Part shown: positions 24,668 through 32,320 of the stretch, piece by piece
How positions within the stretch are numbered: the first letter of the stretch is position 1
Layout: each line of letters begins with the position of its first letter
Source: Variovorax beijingensis
GTDB lineage: Bacteria; Pseudomonadota; Gammaproteobacteria; Burkholderiales; Burkholderiaceae_C
DNA length: 64,000 bases
Reading direction: 5' to 3'
Assembly (NCBI RefSeq): GCF_003951285.1
Contig: NZ_RXFQ01000024.1
Coordinates: forward strand, 1-64,000
Notes under the pieces: model-generated
What the model saw: only the letters and a program-made list of their open reading frames with translations
Told to the model about the DNA's origin: nothing
Database searches by the model: none
Made by a program: the position numbers and the translations under genes

Positions 24668-25629
24668 GCGGCGACTCCGACATGCTGGCGCTGGTCGTGG
24701 ACTCGGTCACGCCGCTCACACCGGCCATCAAGGCCTTCGTGCTGCGCTCGGCGAGCGGCGAGCCCCTGCCGCCGTTCGCGCCGGGTGCGCACCTGGGCGT
24801 GCAGGTGATGCAGGCCAACGGCCGCACGGGACAGCGCGCCTACTCGCTCGCCCGGCCGCACGACGGCTCGGACCGCTGCGAGATCGCGGTGCTGTGCGAG
24901 CCCCAGGGCGCGGGCGGCTCGGCCTGGATGCATGCGCTGCAACCCGGCGCATCGCTGGCCGCGCACGCGCCGCGCAACGACTTCGCACTGCACGCAGGCA
25001 GCGCGCCACCGCTGCTCGTTGCGGGCGGCATCGGTATCACACCGCTGCTGTGCATGGCGCAATCGTTGGCGGCCGAAGCGCGCCCCTTCGACTTCGTCTA
25101 TGCCACGCGCAGCGAGGAAGCCACGGCTTACCTCGGCGAAGTGCGCGCGCTGGGCGGCACCGTGGTGCACGACGGCGGCGACCCGGCACGCGGCCTCGAC
25201 CTGCGCGCGCTGCTGGCCGCGCCCGTGCCCGGCCGCCACCTGCATGTGTGCGGCCCGCGCGGCATGGTGCAGGCCGTGGTCGACACCGCCCGCACACTCG
25301 GCTGGCCCGGCGACCATGTGCACTTCGAGCTCTTCGCCGGTGCCATCGAGCAGGCGGGCGACGCGGCCTTCGAGGTGCGCACGCTGCGCTCGGGCAAGAC
25401 GCTGACCGTGCCGCCCGAGCTGAGTCTGCTCGACGTGCTCATCGCCGCCGGCCTGGACCCGCTGTACGACTGCCGCCAGGGCGACTGCGGCGTGTGCGTG
25501 GTCGACGTGGTCGAGGGCGTGCCCGATCACCGCGACCACAACCTCAGTCCGCGCGAGAAGGCGGACGGCAAGACCCTGTGCACCTGCGTGTCGCGCGCGA
25601 AGACGCCGCACCTGGTGCTCGACATCTGA
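24664..25629 (+). CDS. Oxygenase reductase (phthalate dioxygenase reductase type, flavin plus 2Fe-2S)
   Basis: A 321-residue reductase with a flavin-binding barrel (RAYSLARP near residue 58), a nucleotide-binding domain (LLVAGGIGITPLL, residues 117-129, and VCGPRGM) and a C-terminal plant-type ferredoxin. The cluster ligands are Cys270, Cys275, Cys278 and Cys308, the C-x4-C-x2-C-x29-C spacing. It passes electrons from NAD(P)H to the Rieske oxygenase encoded next. It overlaps the hydrolase fusion gene by 4 bases and is 16 bases before the alpha subunit. Confidence 0.92.
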   Translation: MSGDSDMLALVVDSVTPLTPAIKAFVLRSASGEPLPPFAPGAHLGVQVMQANGRTGQRAYSLARPHDGSDRCEIAVLCEPQGAGGSAWMHALQPGASLAAHAPRNDFALHAGSAPPLLVAGGIGITPLLCMAQSLAAEARPFDFVYATRSEEATAYLGEVRALGGTVVHDGGDPARGLDLRALLAAPVPGRHLHVCGPRGMVQAVVDTARTLGWPGDHVHFELFAGAIEQAGDAAFEVRTLRSGKTLTVPPELSLLDVLIAAGLDPLYDCRQGDCGVCVVDVVEGVPDHRDHNLSPREKADGKTLCTCVSRAKTPHLVLDI

Positions 25630-25645
25630 TCCGGAGACCCAACCC

Positions 25646-26962
25646 ATGACCATCGACCTGCAAGGGCTCGTGCAGCCCGATCGCGTGCACAAGCGCGTCT
25701 ACACCGACCCCGCCATCTTCGAGCTGGAGATGGACCGCGTGTTCGGCCAGGCCTGGCTCTATGTCGGCCACGAAAGCCAGGTGCCCAAGCCCGGCGACTA
25801 CTTCACCACCCGCCTGGGCCGCGAGCCCGTGGTGATGGTGCGGCACACCGACGGCCAGGTGCACGTGATGTTCAACCGCTGTCCGCACAAGGGCGCCAAG
25901 CTCGTGCCCGACGGCAGCGGCAGCGCCGGCAAGTTCCTGCGCTGCCTGTACCACGGCTGGACCTTCAAGTGCGACGGCAGCCTGCTGTCGGTGCCGCTGC
26001 GCAGCGGCTACGAGTGCACCGCGCTCGACCTGAAAGACCCCCGGTACGGCGTGCGCAAGGTGGCGCGCGTGGCCACGCACCGCGGCTTCGTGTTCGCGAG
26101 CCTGTCGGAAGACGGACCCGAGCTGAAAGAATTCCTGGGCGGCGTGGCCACGTCGCTCGACAACTTCTGCGACCGCGCACCCGAGGGCGAAGTGGAAGTG
26201 GCCGGCGGCGTTCAGCGCGTGATCCAGCGCAACAACTGGAAGATCTTCTTCGAGAACCTGCACGACACCATCCACGCCGTGGCCACGCACGAATCGTCGT
26301 GGCGCGCGGCCAAGGAAGAGTACGAGGCCATGCCGGCCGGCACGCCCAAGCCCTTCGAGGTGGTGATCGTCGACGGCAACGGCGAGCCGCTGGAGTTCTG
26401 GGAGAAGCTGGAGCTCAAGGGCTACGACCATGGCCACGGCTTCATGGAAGGCATCTTCGTGCCGCCGACCGACCCGGTGAGCCTGGCCTACGTGGCCTCG
26501 CTCGAAGCCGCGAAGGGCGCCGCGCAGGCCGACGCGATCCTGCGTGTGAACCGGCACAACACCATCGTCTACCCGAGCTGCTCGCCGCACACCTCGTTCC
26601 AGCAGATCCGCGTGATCCGCCCGCTGTCGGTGGACCGCACGCTGGTCGAGATCTTCAGCTTCCGGCTCAAGGGCGCACCGGAAGCCACCTTCCAGCGCAC
26701 GCTCAAGTACACCAACATCGTCAACTCGCCCTCGTCGAACGTGATGCCCGACGACCTGGAGGCCTACAACCGCGTGCAGGAAGGCCTGGGCTCCGACGGC
26801 GGCGACTGGGTCAGCATGCACCGTGCCGCGGGGCGCGACCAGCCGCTGCCGGGCGGGCGCGCATCCAACGGCAACAGCGAGATGCCCTCGCGCAACATGT
26901 TCGCGGCCTGGGCCGGCTACATGGGCGTCGACACGGGTGCACAGACTGGGAGCGCCGAATGA
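25646..26962 (+). CDS. Aromatic ring-hydroxylating oxygenase, alpha subunit
   Basis: A 438-residue Rieske non-heme iron oxygenase. The Rieske cluster is held by Cys79-x-His81 and Cys100-x2-His103 (NRCPHKG and CLYHGW). The mononuclear iron ligands are His210 and His215, with Asp207 bridging, in NLHDTIHAVATH. The C-terminal part, ending MFAAWAGYMGV, is like two-subunit dioxygenases that act on aromatic acids, including anthranilate AndAc-type enzymes; the exact substrate cannot be read from sequence. It overlaps the beta subunit by 4 bases and lies in an operon with its own reductase. Confidence 0.92.
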   Translation: MTIDLQGLVQPDRVHKRVYTDPAIFELEMDRVFGQAWLYVGHESQVPKPGDYFTTRLGREPVVMVRHTDGQVHVMFNRCPHKGAKLVPDGSGSAGKFLRCLYHGWTFKCDGSLLSVPLRSGYECTALDLKDPRYGVRKVARVATHRGFVFASLSEDGPELKEFLGGVATSLDNFCDRAPEGEVEVAGGVQRVIQRNNWKIFFENLHDTIHAVATHESSWRAAKEEYEAMPAGTPKPFEVVIVDGNGEPLEFWEKLELKGYDHGHGFMEGIFVPPTDPVSLAYVASLEAAKGAAQADAILRVNRHNTIVYPSCSPHTSFQQIRVIRPLSVDRTLVEIFSFRLKGAPEATFQRTLKYTNIVNSPSSNVMPDDLEAYNRVQEGLGSDGGDWVSMHRAAGRDQPLPGGRASNGNSEMPSRNMFAAWAGYMGVDTGAQTGSAE

Positions 26963-27444
26963 ACTTCCGCGACTGGAACGAACAGCAGGACCTCACGCAG
27001 TTCCTGCACCACGAGGCCCGCCTGCTCGACGAGCACCGCTGGGACGAATGGCAGAAGCTCTTCACGCCCGACGGCCTGTACTGGGTGCCGCTGGTGCACG
27101 GCCAGGCCGACCACCTCAACCACGCCTCGCTGTTCTGCGAGGACGCGCTGCTGCGCTCGATGCGCGCGCGGCGGCTCGAGCAGGCGCGCGCCTATTCGCA
27201 GCAGCCGCCCACGCGCACCGTGCACGTGCTGGGCAACTTCGCGCTCGAATCGCGCGACGACGCAACCTGCACCGTGCGCTCGACCTTCCTGCTGCTGGAG
27301 TGGCGCAAGACCGAACAGCGCACCTTCGGTGGCAGCGCGCTGCACACGCTGCGCCGCGCCGACGACGGCTGGCGCATCCAGACCAAGCGCGTCGACCTCG
27401 TCAACTGCGACGCGCCGCACGAAGCCCTGCAGGTCTTCCTGTGA
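26959..27444 (+). CDS. Aromatic ring-hydroxylating oxygenase, beta subunit
   Basis: A 161-residue small subunit with the cone-shaped NTF2-like fold of this family (EARLLDEHRWDEWQKLFTPD near the start, GWRIQTKRVDLVNCD near the end). It has no catalytic residues of its own and stabilises the alpha hexamer. ATG 26959 overlaps the alpha stop. The final bases overlap the GTG start of the next gene (GTGA), so stoichiometric expression of the operon is likely. Confidence 0.9.
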   Translation: MNFRDWNEQQDLTQFLHHEARLLDEHRWDEWQKLFTPDGLYWVPLVHGQADHLNHASLFCEDALLRSMRARRLEQARAYSQQPPTRTVHVLGNFALESRDDATCTVRSTFLLLEWRKTEQRTFGGSALHTLRRADDGWRIQTKRVDLVNCDAPHEALQVFL

Positions 27445-28040
27445 AGGCCGCGCTGCTGGCGATGCACTACCAGAACGACGTGCTGCACGTCGATGGCAAG
27501 GTGCGCGTGGGCGTGGCCGCCGACGACCCCGCGCGCCCGCGCCTCATCGTCTCGGCCGCGCGGCTCATCGCCGCTGCGCGCGCGAGCGGCGTGCCGGTGA
27601 TCTTCGTGCGCATCGCCTTCGCGCCGGATTACTCGGACTGCCTGCGCAACTGCACGCTGTTCCGGCGCGTGGCCGAGAGCGGCGCGGTGCAGGAAGGCAG
27701 CTGGGGTGCCGGGTTCTACGACGAACTCGCACCGCTGCCGGGTGAAGCCGTCGTCACCCACAAGCGCAACAACCCCTTCTGGGCCAGCGGGCTCGAGGAG
27801 GCGGTGCGCGCCACCGGTGCAGGCCGCTTGTACGTGGCCGGCATCGCCACCAACCACGTGGTGGAGCACGGCGCGCGCCACGCGAGCGACCTGGGCTACG
27901 ACGTGGCGGTGGTCGCCGACGCCTGCAGCACCGCGCAGGCCCACTTGCAGGCCGCCAGCCTCGAAACCCTGTCGATGCTCGCGGACGTGGTCTGCGTGGA
28001 CGATGCCGTGGCACAGATGGAGAGGGGAGGCCGGCCATGA
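27441..28040 (+). CDS. Isochorismatase-fold protein lacking the catalytic Asp and Cys
   Basis: A 199-residue protein with the isochorismatase or cysteine-hydrolase fold (core strands around IFVRIAF, the AGIATNHVVEHGARHASDLGYDVAVVADAC block). In active cysteine hydrolases the triad is Asp-Lys-Cys. Here the Asp position in the first strand is His9 (MHYQND), Lys108 remains (VVTHKRNN) and the Cys position is Val140 (ATNHVV). The residues around these sites are conserved, so it may use other chemistry, as true isochorismatases do without the Cys. The GTG start overlaps the beta-subunit stop and the end overlaps the next gene, so it belongs firmly to the oxygenase operon. Confidence 0.82.
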   Translation: MKAALLAMHYQNDVLHVDGKVRVGVAADDPARPRLIVSAARLIAAARASGVPVIFVRIAFAPDYSDCLRNCTLFRRVAESGAVQEGSWGAGFYDELAPLPGEAVVTHKRNNPFWASGLEEAVRATGAGRLYVAGIATNHVVEHGARHASDLGYDVAVVADACSTAQAHLQAASLETLSMLADVVCVDDAVAQMERGGRP

Positions 28041-28825
28041 CCACGCTGCAAGGCAAGGTCGCCGTCGTGACCGGCGCCGCCGCGCTGCTGGGCAGCGCCA
28101 TCGTGCGGGCCTTCGTGCAAGCCGGCGCGCGCGTGGTGGCGGTCGACATCGACGCGGTGCGCGGCGAGGCGCTGGCGGCCGGGTTGGGCGAGGGGTGCCG
28201 CTTCGTCGCCTGCGACATCGCTTCGGACGATGCGCTCGACGCGCTGGCGGCCGGCGTGCTGCGCATCGAGGGCCGCATCGACTGCCTCGTCAACAACGCG
28301 GTGGTCTACGGCGACGCGGGGCTCGGCGCCGCGCGCGCAGACTGGCTGAGCGCGCTGAACATCAACCTGGTCTCGGGCGCGATGCTGGTGCAGAAGAGCG
28401 CCGACGCGCTGGCCGCGCAGGGCGGTGCCATCGTGAACATGGGCAGCGTCGGCGGCAAGTTCGGCGCCGCAGGCCGGGCGCTGTACCCGGCGGCCAAGGC
28501 CGCCATCCTGCAGCTCACGCGCAACCAGGCCGCCACGCTGGCGCCACGGGGCGTGCGGGTGAACTCGGTGTCGCCGGGCTGGACCTGGTCGGACGCGCTG
28601 TCGCGCATGGCGAACGGCGACCGTGCACGGGCCGACCGTGTCGGCGCGCCGATGCACCCGCTGGGCCGCGTGGGCGACGGCGACGACGTGGCGCAGGTGG
28701 TGCTGTTCCTGTGCTCGGACGCGGCGCGCTTCGTCACCGGCGCCGACATTCCGGTCGACGGCGGCTTTTCGATGCTCGGTCCGGACCAAGGTCGATCTGC
28801 GCGCGATTGGTTTGGCGCTGCGTAG
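28037..28825 (+). CDS. Short-chain dehydrogenase/reductase
   Basis: A 262-residue SDR with the dinucleotide loop VTGAAALLGSAI (a variant of TGxxxGxG in which the second Gly is Leu), CLVNNAVVYG, the Ser-Tyr-Lys site with YPAAK, and the closing PVDGGFSML. As last gene of the Rieske oxygenase operon it is likely to oxidise the cis-dihydrodiol or another alcohol intermediate, restoring aromaticity or making a ketone. It overlaps the isochorismatase-fold gene by 4 bases. The C-terminal ten residues after the family core are unusual and may reflect the adjacent rearrangement. Confidence 0.87.
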   Translation: MTTLQGKVAVVTGAAALLGSAIVRAFVQAGARVVAVDIDAVRGEALAAGLGEGCRFVACDIASDDALDALAAGVLRIEGRIDCLVNNAVVYGDAGLGAARADWLSALNINLVSGAMLVQKSADALAAQGGAIVNMGSVGGKFGAAGRALYPAAKAAILQLTRNQAATLAPRGVRVNSVSPGWTWSDALSRMANGDRARADRVGAPMHPLGRVGDGDDVAQVVLFLCSDAARFVTGADIPVDGGFSMLGPDQGRSARDWFGAA

Positions 28826-28843
28826 CGCCCGAGGTGTCCTTCC

Positions 28844-28996
28844 TCAATCCGCGGTGATGTTGCCTTTCTTCACCACCTCCGCCCAGCGCTGCGCGTCCTT
28901 GGCGACCAGCGCCCCGAAGGCAGCCGGCGTGGAGACCGCTGGCACCATGCCTTGCGATTCGAAGGACTTCGCGACATCGGGCTGCCTGAGAACCTT
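28844..28996 (-). pseudogene. 3' remnant of a tctC/Bug-type binding protein gene
   Basis: The minus strand encodes the last fifty residues of a TctC/Bug solute-binding protein: KVLRQPDVAKSFESQGMVPA, then AAFGALVAKDAQRWAEVVKKG and a stop at 28844. The block L-R-x-P-D-V and the W-x-x-V-V-K-K ending are typical. Upstream of about 28996 the similarity stops abruptly and the sequence turns AT-rich, so more than four fifths of the gene is gone. It converges on the SDR gene and marks the left edge of a rearranged zone. Confidence 0.75.
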
Positions 28997-29553
28997 GCTG
29001 CCTCGGATCCAGAAGCTGGACCGGGGCAACAATGCGACATTTCTATTCGGGCCAAACGCGACATTACTATTCAGCCGCTACCGAGATATTTTAAACAATG
29101 TATCTTATGTTAAATATCTATCAGCGCGGCGAGTTGCAGGTTCTTGACGGCGAGGATCTCGACCACGGGTCGCGTACCCGCCGATAAAACCAGCAGTGAA
29201 GCCAAGAATCGCAGCCGCAGCCGCAGCGGCCGTGGGTGCCAGTCAGGTGTCGTCGTTGCCTTGCCCTGCCAGCCAGAATTCATGCAACTTGGCTTGGAGG
29301 ACGCGCTGCTAGCTGCGAGGCGCTGGGGAAGTCGCTACCCCATGCCCCTCTTACCGTGCGTACATTCATGCCCTCCAGTTTATCTGCGTAAACTTGCTAT
29401 TGTGATAAGAAGGATTATCGTGATAGACGAATCGCATAGATGACGTATTTCGTCACTTCTTCTATAGCAACGCCTTTCTGACTACCCCTGGGGGGAGAAT
29501 TCCCCTTACCCATCAAAGCGGCCCGAGCACCACTTGCGCTTCGAACGACTACT
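28997..29553. other. Non-coding, AT-richer junction zone with mobile-element relics
   Basis: No gene of normal codon use can be found in these 557 bases. Contents: the repeats at 29034-29074; an ATTTTAAACAATGTATCTTATG stretch unlike its surroundings; a 26-codon frame at 29107-29187 of no known family; a short GCAGCC run at 29211-29226; a GATAA/TTATC dyad near 29405-29420; and a GGGGA/TCCCC hairpin (29492-29505) that may be the weak terminator of the crotonase gene ending at 29554. The zone separates the two halves of the window that differ in gene style. Confidence 0.55.
29034..29074. mobile_element. Insertion-sequence-end-like direct repeats
   Basis: GCGACATTTCTATTCGG (29034-29050) and GCGACATTACTATTCAG (29058-29074) are direct copies with 15 of 17 bases alike, 24 bases apart. 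Multiple spaced repeats of this kind (reverse strand AATAG-AATGTCGC) are typical of the terminal regions of IS21-family elements. They begin about 35 bases after the truncated tctC gene ends and are followed by AT-rich DNA. No transposase gene remains, so this would be a relic end. The family assignment rests on recall of repeat style only. Confidence 0.4.
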
Positions 29554-30390
29554 TCAGTCGGAGTCTCTTCCGCTTTCGCGATAGTCCCCGAACTTTCCGT
29601 CGCGAATGGAGAGCGCGTGACGCACGCCCTTAGCGAACTCCTCGCGATACGCGATGCTGGAAGGCGTGAAGAAGGCCAGCGCCTGCATTTCGGTCCCCGC
29701 ACGGATGGCAGCACGCACACCCATGATCTCCATGGCCCTGTGGGTCGCCCGCTTGTTGAATTGCTGGACGTCCGAGGGCACCTTTGCGACTCGTTCTGCC
29801 ATCTCGAGCACGCGCTCCCCGAGCTCTTCCGCCGGAAAGGCTCGGTTCGCGAATCCTTTCTCGACGGCTTCCGATCCGCTGATCGAATCTCCCGTAAGCA
29901 TCATCTCCATCGCATTGCGCAAACCCATCAGCCAAGGGTGGAATTGCATGTCGGGTGGGCTCATGCTGCGTACTGGCGGGTAACCAATCTGCGCGTCCTC
30001 TGCAACATAGACCAAGTCGCAGGCCGTCGCGAGCTCACTGCCGCCAGCAAGGCAGTAGCCATGAACCTGAGCAATCACCGGCTTCGCGAGATCCCAGATC
30101 CGAAAGGACCCCTCGACCACGTGCCGCGGCCATTGGCCGATGCCATCCGGCGTGTAGTACGGTTGCCCCTCGTCGTTTCCACCGCCCAGTTGGTAGCCTG
30201 AGGAGAAGCACGTCCCCGCGCCGCGGATGATGCTCACGCGGACTGACTCATCCCTGTCGGCAGCCTCTAGCGCCGAAAATAGCTCGGTGCGAAGGGAGTT
30301 GGAAAGCGCGTTGCGCTTTTCGGGCCGGTTGAGGGTGAACCTTCGGACCTGAGGACGGGGGTTATCAATGAGAAGAAGAGGTTCGGACAT
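29554..30390 (-). CDS. Enoyl-CoA hydratase/isomerase family protein with Glu-to-Pro change
   Basis: A 278-residue crotonase-fold protein. NRPEKRNALS and GAGTCFSSGYQL give the first half of the oxyanion hole, and HGYCLAGGSELATACDLVYV the second. In enoyl-CoA hydratase a catalytic Glu follows in the block GxPE; here that block reads IGYPPVRS, so Pro stands at the Glu position, and the second Glu is not clear. It may therefore catalyse another crotonase-type reaction such as hydrolysis, isomerisation or ring opening. It is the last gene of the minus-strand run that begins with the molybdenum hydroxylase, 46 bases after a tctC gene. Confidence 0.85.
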   Translation of the reverse strand: MSEPLLLIDNPRPQVRRFTLNRPEKRNALSNSLRTELFSALEAADRDESVRVSIIRGAGTCFSSGYQLGGGNDEGQPYYTPDGIGQWPRHVVEGSFRIWDLAKPVIAQVHGYCLAGGSELATACDLVYVAEDAQIGYPPVRSMSPPDMQFHPWLMGLRNAMEMMLTGDSISGSEAVEKGFANRAFPAEELGERVLEMAERVAKVPSDVQQFNKRATHRAMEIMGVRAAIRAGTEMQALAFFTPSSIAYREEFAKGVRHALSIRDGKFGDYRESGRDSD

Positions 30391-30436
30391 AAGGGTCAGG
30401 GAAGGAGTCGAAAGTTCGGAGCTACTTGTGTCCAGC

Positions 30437-31420
30437 TCAGCCTTCGAGCTTGACGCCGCTGCGTCTCACGACTTCGCCCCATTTGGCGTACTCCGCGCGC
30501 AGGTAGCTGTCCGCGGTGCTGGGGTCGACGCTGTACCGCGGCAGGCAGTTCGACGCGATCAATCTCTGCTCCAGGCTCGGTGTTCGCAACGATGTCCGCA
30601 TCGCTTCAAAAGTGCCATGGACGAGTTCCTTCCGCACGCCTCGCGGATACAGCACCATTAGCCAGGTGGCGGCATCGAAATCACCCAGGCCCTGTTCCTG
30701 CATCGTGGGAACATTCGGCATCCCCTCGAGGCGTCGGCCTGTCCCGACGGCCAGTGGCCTCAACTTGCCACTCTGAATAAGAGGGGCCACGCCGGCAGCC
30801 GTCTCGAGCGCAATCGATACGTTGCCAGCCGCTACGTCCGTCAGTCCTGGCACGCTGCCCTTGTAGGGCACATGAACGATCGAGATTCCGGCTCGACGCT
30901 TGAATTCCTCCATCGCCAGATGCGATACGGTTCCGTTCCCGGAGGAGGCATTGGACAATCTGTCGGGATTCGCCTTTGCATAGGCGATCAGATCCTGAAT
31001 GTCTTTGATCGGAAGGTCCGCGTGGCAAACCAGCACGAAAGGAAGGTCGCCCACCAAGCCGACCGGTTCGAAGTCCTTCAGGGAATCGTAGCCGACACGC
31101 TTGTACAGGTGCGGATTGGTGCAAACCGCCGACATGTGCGCCAGCATCATGACGCTGCCGTCCACCGGCGCACGCGCCAACTCCGACAAGGCGATGCTGC
31201 CGCCCTGTCCCGGCCGGTTCTCCACGATGTAGCTTTGGGCAGTCTTGCCTCGAAGACTCTCCGCCATCAGCCGGGCTACAGCGTCCGTCGCCTGCCCCGC
31301 CGGGAATCCAACCAGGATCTTGACCGTCTTCGCAGTAGCCTGGCCCAGCGCCCACGGGCTTGCCGTGACGGCTGCACCTGCCAACAGGAACTGACGGCGT
31401 CGGACTTGCATACGGGCCAT
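30437..31420 (-). CDS. Bug/TctC-family solute-binding protein with a Tat-type leader
   Basis: A 327-residue periplasmic binding protein. The leader RRRQFLLAGAAVTASPWALG has twin arginines followed by a hydrophobic stretch, so export in folded form is likely. The mature part starts KTVKILVGFPAG and has the family core ENRPGQGGSIALSELA. Bug proteins bind carboxylates and similar small molecules for tripartite transporters, but no TctA/TctB genes are nearby. A strong GAGGAGGAG site precedes the ATG. It lies between two crotonase genes, pointing to an acid or its CoA ester as the pathway theme. Confidence 0.88.
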   Translation of the reverse strand: MARMQVRRRQFLLAGAAVTASPWALGQATAKTVKILVGFPAGQATDAVARLMAESLRGKTAQSYIVENRPGQGGSIALSELARAPVDGSVMMLAHMSAVCTNPHLYKRVGYDSLKDFEPVGLVGDLPFVLVCHADLPIKDIQDLIAYAKANPDRLSNASSGNGTVSHLAMEEFKRRAGISIVHVPYKGSVPGLTDVAAGNVSIALETAAGVAPLIQSGKLRPLAVGTGRRLEGMPNVPTMQEQGLGDFDAATWLMVLYPRGVRKELVHGTFEAMRTSLRTPSLEQRLIASNCLPRYSVDPSTADSYLRAEYAKWGEVVRRSGVKLEG

Positions 31421-31445
31421 GATCTGTCTCCTCCTCGCCGGGCGC

Positions 31446-32174
31446 TCAGTGCGCCTTCTTCATCGCTGCCGAGGTGTTCACCATTGAGTGCAGTGCACGT
31501 GCGTAGTCGATCGCCGCTTGCTCATCCATGCGCGGGGCGACTCGCAAGTACTCTTTGAGTCCCAGGATCGCCGGGCGCGGTCGGGAAAGGAGAACGTCCA
31601 GGAAACCGGCGGCGGCCGCGTCGAGCTTGTCTTGTGCCACCACTTGGCTCACGATGCCCCAGTCCATGGCCTGCTTTGCGTCGATGAACTCAGCCGAATA
31701 CGCCATCCACAGAATGGCATTGCGATTCACGCGGTCATACAGCGCCGACATCACCATGGTCGGCATCACGTTGTGGGTAATCTCGGGGATGTTGAAAGTC
31801 GCCGTGTCGGCCGCGAAGCTGACATCGCAGAGGGCCGCAAGCGCAGTGCCGTAGCCCATTACACGGCCCCGCAGAATCCCGACCACGGGCACCTGGGCGG
31901 AGCGTACCGACTTGTAGCTATTGAAGATGGCGTCATACTCAGGTCGGCGGGCGTAGGCCTCTGCCGAGGGCGGCCCGCCTGCATCGCGGATGCGGCCGGT
32001 ACAGAAGTCGGGACCAACGCTGCTCACCACCACCACGTCCGAGGTCTCGTGGGCCGTGGCCAGCGCGGCAGACAATGCGGCGGCCATGCTGTCCGACACG
32101 CCGTTGTCCTCGGGCCGGTTGAAGATGACGCGCAGCACGCGGCCGTCTTGTTCGATGCGGATCTGTTCGCTCAT
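31446..32174 (-). CDS. Enoyl-CoA hydratase/isomerase family protein
   Basis: A 242-residue crotonase-fold protein with FNRPEDNGVSDSM at the front, an oxyanion segment GILRGRVMGYGTALAALCDVSFA, and a Glu in FNIPEITHN at the position of one catalytic Glu of enoyl-CoA hydratase. The usual second Glu in the following helix is not evident, and the D-F-C-T-G-R-I-R-D segment is unlike the common D-F-C-A-G-A-D. It would act on a CoA thioester in the cytosol. ATG 32174 has a CGGAG site. It sits 25 bases before the next binding-protein gene in the same operon. Confidence 0.83.
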   Translation of the reverse strand: MSEQIRIEQDGRVLRVIFNRPEDNGVSDSMAAALSAALATAHETSDVVVVSSVGPDFCTGRIRDAGGPPSAEAYARRPEYDAIFNSYKSVRSAQVPVVGILRGRVMGYGTALAALCDVSFAADTATFNIPEITHNVMPTMVMSALYDRVNRNAILWMAYSAEFIDAKQAMDWGIVSQVVAQDKLDAAAAGFLDVLLSRPRPAILGLKEYLRVAPRMDEQAAIDYARALHSMVNTSAAMKKAH

Positions 32175-32320
32175 GACTATCTCCGGAAAAGAAGGCAGTT
32201 TGTCTGAGGGCGAGGCCGCGCGGCAAACGAGGATTTCTCACGAAGCGCGAGCCTGGCTCACGGGTCGATCGATCGCGTTCTGCATCAGCGTTGCATGACG
32301 GAACTTCCGACGGCTTCGCC

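Noticed and set aside
29107..29187. 26-codon frame in the junction zone as a small gene
   Set aside because: No ribosome site, no similarity that I can recognise and codon use unlike the neighbours; the reverse strand gives an equally plausible short peptide, so neither is supported.
29211..29226. GCAGCC repeat as a tandem-repeat locus or CRISPR-like array
   Set aside because: Fewer than three units and no spacers; chance is likely in GC-rich DNA.
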